DNA from: Sinorhizobium kostiense
GTDB lineage: Bacteria > Pseudomonadota > Alphaproteobacteria > Rhizobiales > Rhizobiaceae
Assembly: GCF_017874595.1 (NCBI RefSeq)
Contig: NZ_JAGILA010000001.1
Coordinates: 186,001 to 250,000 of the forward strand
Reading direction: 5' to 3'
DNA: 64,000 nucleotides
Part shown: piece after piece, positions 17,285-25,431 of the stretch
Layout of the letters: every line of letters begins with the position of its first letter
Numbering within the stretch: the first letter of the stretch is position 1
Notes under the pieces: model-generated
Told to the model about the DNA's origin: nothing
Databases searched by the model: none
The model's input: the letters and a program-made list of their open reading frames with translations, nothing else
Made by a program: the position numbers and the translations under genes

Positions 17285-17686
17285 TCAGTCGTGTACCTCG
17301 CCACCCTGCGCATCCGCTTCTGCGCGAGCGCTAAGCACCGCTATGCAGATTGCTAACGCTGGGGTCGCGCCGTGATAATACGCGCCGTCGTCTATGCAGG
17401 CGGTTGCCGTGCCGTTCACCCAACTAACCCCACGCAGACGATCCGCGACGATTATTGATGCAAGTTCGACCGCCGCATCCAAGGAATCGGTAAAGTGAGG
17501 CATTCGTACAAAATCGTCACCCGAGGGCACGATCCAGAATACTCTACGGACCGTCCCGCCAGTTCGGTTGCTCTTACGGTATTCGACTTTGCGCTTATAA
17601 CCGACTAGCCTGCCGATGGCGGCGTCGAGAATTCGGCTTGGGCCTGTGGCCTTTTCGAGCTCAGGCAAAAGTTCATTTAAATCCAT
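17285..17686 (-). CDS. Small hypothetical protein, phage ABA-sandwich-like (copy 1)
   Basis: A 133-residue protein beginning MDLNELLPELEKATGPSRIL and ending ATPALAICIAVLSARAEADA. Together with the following gene it forms a diverged tandem pair: both have DAAIGRLVGY/DILLGMQVGY-like blocks, a central Trp, SLDAAxE and ATPALAxCxAxL. The length and the C-terminal TPALA motif fit the phage ABA-sandwich family. Roughly 25-30 residues line up between the copies by eye, so the duplication is old. No integrase or structural phage gene lies nearby. Confidence 0.55.
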   Translation of the reverse strand: MDLNELLPELEKATGPSRILDAAIGRLVGYKRKVEYRKSNRTGGTVRRVFWIVPSGDDFVRMPHFTDSLDAAVELASIIVADRLRGVSWVNGTATACIDDGAYYHGATPALAICIAVLSARAEADAQGGEVHD

Positions 17687-18373
17687 CGTCGAACGCCTTC
17701 AGCTCCTATTGGCATCCCGATCGGGCCACCTCGTCTCCGTCAGCTGTCGCCTGTCAAATCTAGATCACGAAAAAAGCGCGATTTTATCGCCGCTCCACTT
17801 TTCCTTGCATGGCGTGGCAACTCTTCCTCTTCCACAGCTACGCACGTGCTTACGCACTCACTGATCGAAGGTCAAATACTTAGATTTTTGGCAAGCCAAC
17901 GCGAGATATTTCAGCCCGAAATGAGGCTGCGACGTTCCGGTACAGAAGCAAGCGAAAGCGGCCAGCCTGCAGGAGCATCAGCCAGGGCTTGCGGCTCACC
18001 ACCTTGCAATTCCGGTCGGGAAACCAGCCCGGAACATAGGCTTACCACGGGCCGAAGCCGAAGAAGATCGCGGTTGGGCGGGACATCCTAAACCCGATCC
18101 TCCCGGATCTGCCGCATCGAGGTCGTCAGCAGCATGAGGCGGCGAAGGGAAACGGAGCAGACAGCGCTAACGCGTCCCCTCTCCCCGGCGGCGGTGAGAG
18201 GGCTAGGGTGAGGGGCAACGCCTTCATGGGGCGGTACCACTAGCATCATCTTCTGCGAAGGGCTAGCCGGCCGGCCGGGACGGCTGAGGCACTGACTCCG
18301 CGCCTGTGCTCGCCAGGGCGGCATGCGTCCACATGCAGGGCGCCGCCGCTCTCGCCCTTTGTTCTTTGTGATC
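17687..18373. other. Intergenic region, no intact gene
   Basis: About 690 bases without a supported gene. On the minus strand a stretch around 17880-18090 reads MSRPTAIFFGFGPW, a stop, then VPGWFPDRNCKVVSRKPWLM and a further 30 codons; it is broken by the stop and may be a decayed small gene. The only recognisable element is the dispersed repeat at 18176-18220. Confidence 0.35.
18176..18220. repeat. Dispersed intergenic repeat, copy A
   Basis: A purine/pyrimidine-asymmetric hairpin-like block that begins CCCCTCTCCCC and ends AGGGTGAGGGGCA. A second copy with the same start and end lies at 37336-37379. The central part differs, as expected of a short structured intergenic repeat common in rhizobial genomes. 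Confidence 0.6.
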
Positions 18374-18925
18374 TCAGATGCTTCCGCCCACGCGACCGGC
18401 GGGCTCCGCCACGCGCTCGAGCTCGAAGAAATAATGCCGGTCGTCTCCCTCGACCTGCATCACGCCCAGCACTCGATCGCGGCCGATCTTGCGGAAATAA
18501 TCGATGATCGGTTTTCTGTCGTAGACCATCGCCGCGCTCATCGCGTTGCGGAAGGGCATCGAGCGCAAGGAGGCGACCGGGCCTTTCGCACGCAGATGCC
18601 TCGCCAGATGGGAAAACAGGTTTCTTGCGGCTTCGGTGCGCCCGAAACGATGGAAGCGAAGGGCAAGGGCAAGCGGGATCAAAGACGGATCGATCGGCAG
18701 CAGCCGGTTGTCGCCGATCCTGAACAACAGTGCATCGGCGCGCATCTCAGGGCGGAAGCGCTTGCCGTGCCATCCGAGGTTCTCGAGAACGCCGTCAAAG
18801 GGATGGCCGGTCGGGACACCGCTTCCCTTCCAGAGCCCGACCAGTTCCCGGGTGGATACCGGCTGCAGTCCGTCGAAGAAGTGGAAAGCGGCATCTTCGG
18901 ACGGGAACGTCAGTGGTTCGGTCAT
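18374..18925 (-). CDS. GXWXG / DUF4334 domain protein
   Basis: A 183-residue cytoplasmic protein. Residues about 20-75 form the GXWXG region (ELVGLWKGSGVPTGHPFDGV, then LENLGWHGKRF), and the C-terminal 60 residues a DUF4334 region (AAMVYDRKPIIDYFRKIGRD, RVLGVMQVEGD, YFFELERV). The two domains normally occur together in proteins of this length, so the gene is complete. The family is lipocalin-like in my recollection but has no established activity. It stands alone between the repeat region and the IS element. Confidence 0.7.
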   Translation of the reverse strand: MTEPLTFPSEDAAFHFFDGLQPVSTRELVGLWKGSGVPTGHPFDGVLENLGWHGKRFRPEMRADALLFRIGDNRLLPIDPSLIPLALALRFHRFGRTEAARNLFSHLARHLRAKGPVASLRSMPFRNAMSAAMVYDRKPIIDYFRKIGRDRVLGVMQVEGDDRHYFFELERVAEPAGRVGGSI

Positions 18926-19030
18926 GGTGAGCTGGACCTGGAAAACATCAGCCTTGGGCGAACATTTGCGCCTTGTCCCTCACAGTACACGACAGCAGCC
19001 TGCTGCGCCTCGTCGGTTGCGGTAAGACAA

Positions 19031-19050
19031 GCTTCACCTGTGATCCTCAT
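19031..19050. repeat. Detached outer arm of a RIME-like palindrome
   Basis: The 20 bases starting GCTTCACCTGTGATCCTCAT are the reverse complement, with one substitution, of the outer right flank of the palindrome at 20324-20343. They are the missing left flank of that palindrome, moved 1.17 kb away by the IS insertion. A 13-base block (19031-19043 against 20331-20343) matches perfectly in inverted orientation. Confidence 0.75.
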
Positions 19051-20005
19051 CAAATCAGTTGCTGCGCGTGGGATTGAACATCTTTTAGGCGTGCATTGGC
19101 GATTGTGATGATCTTTCGCATGACGGCGACCAGAGCGAGACGTTTGGGTTTGCCGGCTTTGACGAGGGCTTTGAAGGCTGCTGCGCGGCGATTGTCGCCT
19201 CGCACGGCTGTGAGCGCGGCGACGAAGAGTGCCGGCCTGATCTGGCGCCGTCCGCCGGCGGTTGATCGATGCCGGCTTGCCTTGTCGCTGTCGCGGGGAT
19301 GAGGCGCACAGCCGGCAAGGCTTGCGGCCTGGCGCCGGTTGACGGCGCCGAGTCCGGGCATGAGGGCGAGGAGCAACGCGGCGAGAACGGGTCCGGGGAC
19401 CGAACGCAACACCGCTTCGCGCGCGGCGAGCGCCTCATCCTTTTCAATCAACTTGGCAATTTTCCTCTCCAGAGTGGCGATGCGTCGATCGAGTTCGGCG
19501 GTATGGCCTTCAATGTCCGCGGCGATCGCTGAGGCACGTGGCGCCTTGAGGCGGTTCTTCTCCTGAACCCGCACGGCGACCAAGTCGGCGCGGCGGGCGA
19601 CGAGAAGCTGGATCTGGGCTTGGGCGGCAGCGGCAGGCTGCCAGCGGGTGAGCGTGGCGTCCCGGTCAAGGCCGTATTGAACCAGCCAGCGGGCATCGAT
19701 TGCATCGGACTTGGCCCTTTTGCCGAAGGAGCGGATATAGGCTTGACCTTGGCGGCATCGGCGCGATGGACGGGAATGGCCAACTGGAAAAGAACGCTGA
19801 GCGCCTTGTCTTCATTGCCACCGGTCGTCTCACAGACTGCCAGCATGGGCACCTGGAGGTCCAAGGATGCGAGCGCCGTGCGGAGCGCTTCCGCGTTATT
19901 GGCGATCGTCAGCGTTCGGCCAGAGCGGCTTTCGAAAAGTGTGATGCCGTCGCGGGAGATGTCGAGGCCGAGCGCGGACTGGATTTTCGCCAGTTCTTTG
20001 GTCAT
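19050..20005 (-). pseudogene. IS110-family transposase, frameshifted
   Basis: Two frames together give a complete IS110-type DEDD recombinase. The first (from ATG 20005, MTKELAKIQSALGLD) carries the first catalytic Asp and the Glu block VCETTG; it runs out of frame after RADAAKVK. The second frame resumes exactly there with YIRSFGKRAKSDAIDARWLV, the next catalytic Asp block, and continues through a coiled coil to SVPGPVLAALLLALMPGLGA and the C-terminal RRQIRPALFVAALTAV segment. One base is missing near 19741-19744 relative to an intact gene, so the enzyme should be inactive unless the frame shifts. Further ATGs upstream (20041, 20026, 20017) are in frame but would overlap the predicted bridge RNA. 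The stop codon is completed by host bases at the insertion site. Confidence 0.82.
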
Positions 20006-20219
20006 CATGGGCTCCATGCTTTGCATTGTCTGCGGGCGCATCGGACCGATGGCCCATTCAAGTCAACAAGCGATGCGAAGCCGGGGCGACAAGGTCCCAA
20101 GATGAGGTCGGTCGTCAAGACCCATTCCTGTACGGGCGCCTCGCCGCCACGGCTTCCGGGGTGGCCACCCCGGGGGCCGGCAACCGGCACCTGAACTTAA
20201 AGCAGTTTTCTCACAGACA
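19051..20219 (-). mobile_element. IS110-family insertion sequence in a RIME palindrome
   Basis: The element is 1169 bases with an AT dinucleotide at each junction (19049-19050 and 20220-20221). The borders follow from comparison of the split left arm of the surrounding palindrome with its intact right arm: sequence matching the arm stops at 19050 and resumes at 20220. There are no terminal inverted repeats and no target duplication beyond the AT, as is normal for IS110 members. The transposase fills almost the whole right-hand end in its own orientation, and about 180 non-coding bases lie upstream of it, room for a bridge RNA. Confidence 0.75.
20025..20215 (-). ncRNA. Predicted bridge RNA of the IS110-family element
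   Basis: The non-coding end upstream of the transposase, read on the minus strand, contains ACAGGAATG (20123-20131) and, 15 bases later, CCTCAT (20102-20107). The interrupted palindrome reads CACAGGAAT then GAGG at the insertion point, so the first segment equals the left target including the AT core and the second is the reverse complement of the right target: the layout of left and right target guides in the IS621 bridge RNA. Further on, CAGACAAT (20025-20032) is the reverse complement of the AT core plus the element's first bases, as a right donor guide should be; TTGACTTGAAT (20056-20066) resembles the other end imperfectly. RNA borders are approximate and expression is not shown. Confidence 0.6.
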
Positions 20220-20343
20220 ATTCCTGTGCTTGTCACAGGGATCCAGCAGCGCCGCGTCTGCGGCGCGGAAGAGTCTTTTCAGCCAAGGACTTGGCTGGCT
20301 GGATTCCTGTGACAAGCACAGGAATGAGGGTCACAGGTGAAGC
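20220..20343. repeat. RIME-like palindromic intergenic element
   Basis: Two inverted 27-base arms (20221-20247 and 20298-20324, one mismatch) enclose smaller hairpins (a GCCGC/GCGGC stem near 20251-20266 and an AGCCAAG/CTTGGCT stem near 20281-20295). The outer flank TCACAGGTGAAGC follows at 20331. Nested palindromes of this design are the rhizobial intergenic mosaic elements. The left outer flank is displaced to 19031-19050 by the IS110-family insertion. Confidence 0.75.
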
Positions 20344-20452
20344 CTTGCCGTATCTCACCCCACGCTATTGTGGTGTCGGTACTCTCCCTGAAATAGCGCT
20401 TCCCAGGCAATTTGCCCTCCTTCGGGCCGGAGAACGGGAAAATCAGCCGACC

Positions 20453-20995
20453 TCAGTGTCCCTCGAACGAGATCAGCGTGCGGACATCGACGCCCAGCGC
20501 TTCGAGCTTCCGGCGGCCGCCGAGTTCCGGCAGATCGATGATGAAGCAGGCGGCGACGATCTCCGCTCCCATCTGCTGCAGGAGTTTGGCGGCCCCTTCG
20601 GCGGTGCCGCCGGTGGCGATCAGGTCATCGACCAGGATCACTTTCTCGCCCGGCACGATCGCATCCTTGTGCATCTCCATTTCGTCGACGCCGTATTCGA
20701 GGCTGTAGGCGATCCTGACGGTCTCGTGCGGCAGCTTGCCCTTCTTGCGGATCGGCACGAAGCCGGCGGAAAGCTGGTGCGCGATGGCGCCGCCGAGGAT
20801 GAAACCGCGAGCCTCGATGCCGGCGATCTTGTCGATCTTGGTGCCGGCATAGGGGTGGACGAGTTCGTCGATCGCCCTGCGGAACGTCTTCGGATTGCCG
20901 AGAAGCGTGGTGATGTCGCGGAACACGATGCCCGGCTTCGGATAGTCCGGAATGCTGCGGATCGAGGAAATCAGTTCCGATTGAACAGACGTCAT
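20453..20995 (-). CDS. apt: Adenine phosphoribosyltransferase
   Basis: A 180-residue enzyme of purine salvage that makes AMP from adenine and PRPP in the cytoplasm. Family blocks are [20 protein letters not shown] at the start, [18 protein letters not shown], the loop [14 protein letters not shown] that covers the active site, [15 protein letters not shown] and the PRPP-binding motif [17 protein letters not shown]. The family length is about 170-185, so ATG 20995 ([12 protein letters not shown]) is preferred to the ATG at 21049, which would add 18 unrelated residues. It is a single gene, on the opposite strand to the DUF1059 gene. Confidence 0.92.
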   Translation of the reverse strand: MTSVQSELISSIRSIPDYPKPGIVFRDITTLLGNPKTFRRAIDELVHPYAGTKIDKIAGIEARGFILGGAIAHQLSAGFVPIRKKGKLPHETVRIAYSLEYGVDEMEMHKDAIVPGEKVILVDDLIATGGTAEGAAKLLQQMGAEIVAACFIIDLPELGGRRKLEALGVDVRTLISFEGH

Positions 20996-21454
20996 GTTTG
21001 GAGAATGCCTTTCACGAGTATGAGAGCCGCAAAGCCATAGCATCAACAAAGCGCAAGGTTACAGGGATTTCTTTTGGCCTTGTGATCGGCTTGGAGTGGG
21101 TGAGCGGGTGTTGAAACCCCCTCTGCCCCGCCTCGTGAGACGCAGCAACCAGCCGTAAGAATTTGGCCGAACCCGCCGTTGATGTTTTAGCGCCGCGCGT
21201 CTTTTCAGACGCGCAAAGGTCGCTGTAACTCTTGGAATCTGCGCATCGAGTTGTCCGAAAATCGGTTCCGATTTTCGGGCCGATGCGTTAGGCTTCTTCT
21301 CGCTTGGGTCGAGCCGCGCGCGGCATTGCCCATCATGCAAAAGCGAAGCAGGGCGGGAACGGCTCTTTCGCTCGCGTCCCGCTCCAACTTCTTGAATGAG
21401 GCCGATGCTTCTGGCCCAACCGGAGCGTCACGGCCCAAAGGAAGGAGGAACACC
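20996..21454. other. Intergenic region between apt and DUF1059 gene
   Basis: About 460 bases between divergent genes. It holds the rhizobial repeat at 21195-21278 and no gene. Open frames here are only upstream extensions of the DUF1059 gene or their antisense shadows. Confidence 0.5.
21195..21278. repeat. Double-palindrome intergenic repeat
   Basis: Two perfect inverted repeats lie 40 bases apart: GCGCGTCT/AGACGCGC with a 4-base loop (21195-21214) and CCGAAAATCGG/CCGATTTTCGG with a 2-base loop (21255-21278). The combination is one I recognise as recurrent in Rhizobiaceae intergenic DNA, between apt and the DUF1059 gene here. Either hairpin could act on the leader of the downstream gene. Confidence 0.6.
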
Positions 21455-21637
21455 ATGCGCCTGTTCGAATGCGGTACGCTCGTTCCGGGTTGCGAATGGC
21501 ACACCCGCGCCGACAATGACGCGGAAATCGTGCGCCGGGCCGTCGAGCATATGCGCGAGACCCATGGCGAGACGATCATCCGCGAAAACATGGTCGACAA
21601 CATCAAGGCGCGCATCGTCGACGAGCAGGCTGCTTGA
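21455..21637 (+). CDS. DUF1059 small protein
   Basis: A 60-residue protein, MRLFECGTLVPGCEWHTRAD onward, with the conserved C-x(5)-C spacing, a His, and the segment HMRETHGETI typical of DUF1059. A near-perfect GAAGGAGG site lies 6 bases before ATG 21455, which rules out the longer frame from 21251. The function of the family is unknown; two Cys and two His suggest a metal site. It converges on cca, whose end lies 13 bases away. Confidence 0.85.
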   Translation: MRLFECGTLVPGCEWHTRADNDAEIVRRAVEHMRETHGETIIRENMVDNIKARIVDEQAA

Positions 21638-21650
21638 CGGGCGACGCGCT

Positions 21651-22910
21651 TCAACCAGAGCGAACGAGCAATTCGAGCCGGGCGACGAGAGTCGCCCGGT
21701 CGACGCCGAAATTGCGCTCGACCCAGAAATTCTCGAGCTCAGAAAGCAATTCCCCGACCTGCGGTCCCGGGGCGATGCCCGCCTTCAGCACGTCGGCCCC
21801 GTTCAGGGGAAAGACGGGTCGTTGCCACTTTTCCGCTCGCGCCAGCAGCCGCTGAAACGACGCGGTCTCGGCGAGGAAGGCCGGATCGGTCTCCGACTTG
21901 CGGCGAGCGGCGGCAAGCGAAAGCTTGAGGCGGGCGATGATGCCCTCCTTGCCGGAGCGATAGAGCGCACGATCGAGGGCCGCGTCCGGCAGGGTCGGCG
22001 CGACCGCGGGCGCCTCGGCGAAGCGGACGAGAAAGGCCGCTTCCGCCTTCGAGAGCCGCAGGCGTTCCGCGAGTGCCTCGAGCCGGTCGGTGTCCGGCGG
22101 AACCATCGCCGCGAGCCGCAACAGCGGATCCGGCGCCCAGGAAAAGATCTTCTCCGCGGCAATCAGACCCGGAATGGCGTCGATGCCCCATTTCTCCGTC
22201 TCCGGCAGCACCTCGGCTAGCACGCCGGCCTGACGCATCCAGAGAAGCGCGCGGCCGGGATCCTCGGCCGATAGCAGCTTCTTCATCTCGCCCCAGACGC
22301 GCTCCGCCGACAGCGTGGAGAGTTTTGCGCGTGCCTGCGCGCACGCCTTGAGGCCCTCCGCATCCGGCCTGCCGCTGCCGTAATGGGCAAAGAAGCGGAA
22401 GAAGCGCAGGATGCGCAGATAATCCTCGGCAACCCGTTCGGCGGCATTGCCGATGAAACGCAGCGTCCGGTTCTCGATATCGGCGAGGCCGCCGACATCG
22501 TCGAAGATTTCGCCGTCGCTGTTGACGTAGAGGGCGTTGATCGTGAAGTCGCGGCGCTCGGCATCCTCCTTCCAGCCGGTGCCGAACGCGACTTCGGCAC
22601 GCCGGCCGTCCGTCGCCACGTCGCGGCGCAGCGTGGTCACCTCGAAAGGCTTGCCGTCGACGACGAGCGTGACGGTGCCGTGGTCTATCCCGGTCGGCAC
22701 GACCTTGATGCCGGCGGCCTTCGCGCGCTCGGCGACCTCGTCCGGACGCCATGTGGTCGCGAGATCGACATCGCCGGCAGCAAGGCCGAGGAGGCTGTTT
22801 CGAACGGCGCCGCCGACGACCCGCGCCTCGCCCCCCTCGACATTCAGGAGGTCGAAGACGCGGCGCAGCGCGGCAGCCCGGAACCACGGCTCGGCGGCAA
22901 TCGAGGTCAT
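21651..22910 (-). CDS. cca: CCA tRNA nucleotidyltransferase / poly(A) polymerase family
   Basis: A 419-residue nucleotidyltransferase that adds or repairs the 3' CCA end of tRNAs. The head domain has the nucleotide-binding signature RVVGGAVRNSLLGLAAGDVD with the DVD metal ligands, then FEVTTLRRDVATDGRRAEVA, RRDFTINALYVN and FRFFAHYGSGRP. The C-terminal two thirds are the helical tRNA-binding region. In alphaproteobacteria one enzyme of this class normally does all CCA synthesis. The gene overlaps the upstream nudix gene by ATGA and is third in a DUF1285-nudix-cca operon. Confidence 0.9.
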   Translation of the reverse strand: MTSIAAEPWFRAAALRRVFDLLNVEGGEARVVGGAVRNSLLGLAAGDVDLATTWRPDEVAERAKAAGIKVVPTGIDHGTVTLVVDGKPFEVTTLRRDVATDGRRAEVAFGTGWKEDAERRDFTINALYVNSDGEIFDDVGGLADIENRTLRFIGNAAERVAEDYLRILRFFRFFAHYGSGRPDAEGLKACAQARAKLSTLSAERVWGEMKKLLSAEDPGRALLWMRQAGVLAEVLPETEKWGIDAIPGLIAAEKIFSWAPDPLLRLAAMVPPDTDRLEALAERLRLSKAEAAFLVRFAEAPAVAPTLPDAALDRALYRSGKEGIIARLKLSLAAARRKSETDPAFLAETASFQRLLARAEKWQRPVFPLNGADVLKAGIAPGPQVGELLSELENFWVERNFGVDRATLVARLELLVRSG

Positions 22911-23539
22911 GCGTAAAGCCTTTCATAGAGCATGCGGACGATCCCCGCCGTAATGCCCCAAATGTTCCGCTCGCCATAGGGCATCCGGTAAAAATGTCGT
23001 TCGGCGCCCTCCCAATGGCGGCTCCCGCGGTCGTGATTCTTCGGGTCCATCAGGAACGAGAGCGGCACCTGGAACACGCTTTCGACTTCCACCGGATTGG
23101 GCACGAGCTCGAAGCCCGGCTGCACCACCGCGAGGACCGGCGTGATGCGAAATCCGGAAAGCGCCATGTAGTGCGGCAGGCGGCCGACGGGCTCGACGAA
23201 GCGCGGATCGAGCCCGATCTCCTCTTCGGCCTCGCGCACCGCCGCCAACTCGATGGAGTGGTCCTCGGGATCGACGGCGCCGCCCGGAAAGGCCACCTGG
23301 CCGGAATGCTTGCGCAATGTCGAGGTGCGCTGCGTGAAGATCACGCTCGCATCGTCGCCGTCGTCGACGACCGGGACGAGCACCGCCGCATCCTTCAGAT
23401 GCAGGGTCTCGAGATAGGGCACGATGCCGGGATTGAGCAGGAAATCGCCATGATCGCGCCAGGCGGTCTCGATCGGACCGCCCGTCTGCGCCCGCGCGCG
23501 GCGGCGGAACTCGTCGGCGGAAAAGAGCGGATGAGTCAT
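22907..23539 (-). CDS. Nudix hydrolase, CoA pyrophosphatase type
   Basis: A 210-residue Nudix protein. The box reads GGAVDPEDHSIELAAVREAE followed by EEIGL, matching Gx5Ex7REUxEExGU. The preceding FTQRTSTLRKHSGQVAFPGG is the UPF0035-type motif that marks CoA pyrophosphatases (NudL/PCD1), which split CoA into 4'-phosphopantetheine and 3',5'-ADP. It overlaps both neighbours by four bases, so translation is coupled through the operon. Activity on other dinucleotide substrates cannot be excluded. Confidence 0.82.
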   Translation of the reverse strand: MTHPLFSADEFRRRARAQTGGPIETAWRDHGDFLLNPGIVPYLETLHLKDAAVLVPVVDDGDDASVIFTQRTSTLRKHSGQVAFPGGAVDPEDHSIELAAVREAEEEIGLDPRFVEPVGRLPHYMALSGFRITPVLAVVQPGFELVPNPVEVESVFQVPLSFLMDPKNHDRGSRHWEGAERHFYRMPYGERNIWGITAGIVRMLYERLYA

Positions 23540-24156
23540 CGGGAGAGCGCTTCCAGTTCCGCCGCCGGCATGATCGGGAAAACGGCCCCGGCCGACCGGA
23601 TGCAGAACGTCTCGGCTCCATCGACCGCTACCGTTTCGCCAAGCTCGACGATGTCGTACATGACCGGCCGGGAAACGAGCGCTTCCAGGCGGCCCCGGAC
23701 ATGCAGATAGGGCTTCAGCTCGCGGTTTTCGCCGTGGATGACGAAACGCAGCGGGTGTTCAGGCCCCGCCTCGACCACGTCGCCGACATTGGTGCGGAAT
23801 GTCAGCACATTCTCGCCGTCCCTCCTGGTCACGTTCATTTCGACGGCGACGAAGGGCGCATCGGCCACGCGGATCCCGACCTTTTCCACGGGGGTGACGA
23901 GATAGGTCTTACCGTCCTCGTCCTTGCGCAGCACCGTCGAGAAAAGCCTTACGAGCGGCTGGCGCCCGATCGGCGTGCCCATATAGAACCAGGTGCCGTC
24001 GCTTAGAATCTCCATGTCGATGTCGCCGCAAAACGGCGGGTTCCAGCGCTCGACCGGCGGGAGCTCCCTTGCTTCGCCCGTCTGCCCGGCAGCACGGGCG
24101 ATCAATGCGGCAAGTCCCGCCGCATCGCCCGTCCGCTGAATCTTGGCCTCTGCCAT
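23536..24156 (-). CDS. DUF1285 protein
   Basis: A 206-residue protein of family DUF1285, known only as a conserved proteobacterial protein. Recognisable blocks are PPVERWNPPFCGDIDMEI, DGTWFYMGTPIGRQPLVRLF, STVLRKDEDGKTYLVTPVEK and DAPFVAVEM, rich in Trp and aromatic residues; the C-terminal half ends YDIVELGETV. ATG 24156 fits the family length; an in-frame ATG at 24291 would add 45 basic residues with no relatives. First gene of the nudix-cca operon, divergent from the moxR operon 258 bases away. Confidence 0.82.
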   Translation of the reverse strand: MAEAKIQRTGDAAGLAALIARAAGQTGEARELPPVERWNPPFCGDIDMEILSDGTWFYMGTPIGRQPLVRLFSTVLRKDEDGKTYLVTPVEKVGIRVADAPFVAVEMNVTRRDGENVLTFRTNVGDVVEAGPEHPLRFVIHGENRELKPYLHVRGRLEALVSRPVMYDIVELGETVAVDGAETFCIRSAGAVFPIMPAAELEALSR

Positions 24157-24414
24157 CGTTCTGTCCCGTTTGGCCCCGATTTTGAACCTGAAGCTGACGC
24201 GTCCGTCGAAGCGCGTGGAATGTCCGATCGCCTTGCTCCAAAGCATCTCGTCCGCATTCCGCCCGTGCCAGAACGAAGCGGAGCGGTTCACGGCTCACGA
24301 GATAGTGCGTCGACGGCGGCTTGTCAGCCGTCTGCCACAGTCTAAATTGGAAAAACCGGAGCCGAATGTCGAGGTTCGACGATTCGGTTCGAAGCGCAGG
24401 CGCGGGAGAGCGGG

Positions 24415-25428
24415 ATGAGTGTAATGAAAGGTGCGGCCGAGCTAACCGACGAGACGGCCATCGTCGCCGCCGCGGAAGCGGCGCTCGGTGAAATCGCGCT
24501 CATCCGCGCGGAGATCGGAAAGGTCATCTTCGGCCAGGAAGCCGTGGTGGAGCAGACGCTGCTTGCGGTGCTTTCCGGCGGTCACGCGCTGCTCGTCGGC
24601 GTGCCCGGGCTTGCCAAGACCAAGCTGGTCGCTACCCTCGGCACCGTTCTCGGGCTCGACAACAGCCGCATCCAGTTCACGCCGGACCTGATGCCCTCGG
24701 ACATTCTCGGCTCGGAGGTCATGGATCAGGATCCGGCCGGCCACCGCTCGTTCCGCTTCATCCCCGGCCCGATCTTCACCCAGCTTCTGATGGCCGACGA
24801 GATCAACCGCGCGTCGCCGCGGACCCAATCGGCGCTCCTGCAGGCCATGCAGGAATACCACATCACCATCGCCGGCGCCCGCAAGGACCTGCCGCAGCCC
24901 TTCCACGTGCTCGCGACGCAGAACCCGCTCGAGCAGGAAGGCACCTATCCGCTTCCCGAGGCCCAGCTCGATCGCTTCCTGATGCAGGTCGATGTCGGTT
25001 ACCCGGAGCTTTCCGCCGAACGGCGGATCCTGTTGGAGACCACGGGCGTGATGGAGCCGGAAGCCCGCTCCGTCATCAATGCCGAGCGCCTGCAGCAGAT
25101 CCAGAGCCTCATCCGCCAGATGCCGGTGGGCGAGAAGGTGGTCGACGCCATCCTCGCGCTCGTCCGCTCCGCCCGGCCGGGCCACGGCAACCAGACGACG
25201 GACAAGAATGTCGCCTGGGGGCCGGGACCGCGCGCCGGCCAGGCGCTGATGCTCTGCGCCCGTGCGCGCGCGTTGTACGACGGCCGGCTCGCCCCCTCGA
25301 TCGACGACATCCTCGCGCTTGCCGAACCGGTGCTGCAGCATCGCATGGCCTTGACCTTCGCCGCCCGCGCCGAGGGCATGACGGTGCGCGATGTCATCGC
25401 CGACCTGGTGAAACGAGCCAAAGGATAG
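24415..25428 (+). CDS. MoxR-family AAA+ ATPase
   Basis: A 337-residue MoxR ATPase, a chaperone-like enzyme that works with von Willebrand A proteins in maturation of envelope or respiratory complexes. Walker A is LLVGVPGLAKTKLVATLG, Walker B LLMADEINRASPRTQSALLQ, sensor 1 HVLATQNPLEQEGTYPLPEA, and sensor 2/arginine region DKNVAWGPGPRAGQALM. The partner DUF58 and VWA-type genes follow directly. ATG 24415 is preceded by GAGAGCGGG. It was not given a symbol because several MoxR subgroups share this layout. Confidence 0.88.
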   Translation: MSVMKGAAELTDETAIVAAAEAALGEIALIRAEIGKVIFGQEAVVEQTLLAVLSGGHALLVGVPGLAKTKLVATLGTVLGLDNSRIQFTPDLMPSDILGSEVMDQDPAGHRSFRFIPGPIFTQLLMADEINRASPRTQSALLQAMQEYHITIAGARKDLPQPFHVLATQNPLEQEGTYPLPEAQLDRFLMQVDVGYPELSAERRILLETTGVMEPEARSVINAERLQQIQSLIRQMPVGEKVVDAILALVRSARPGHGNQTTDKNVAWGPGPRAGQALMLCARARALYDGRLAPSIDDILALAEPVLQHRMALTFAARAEGMTVRDVIADLVKRAKG

Positions 25429-25431
25429 CTG

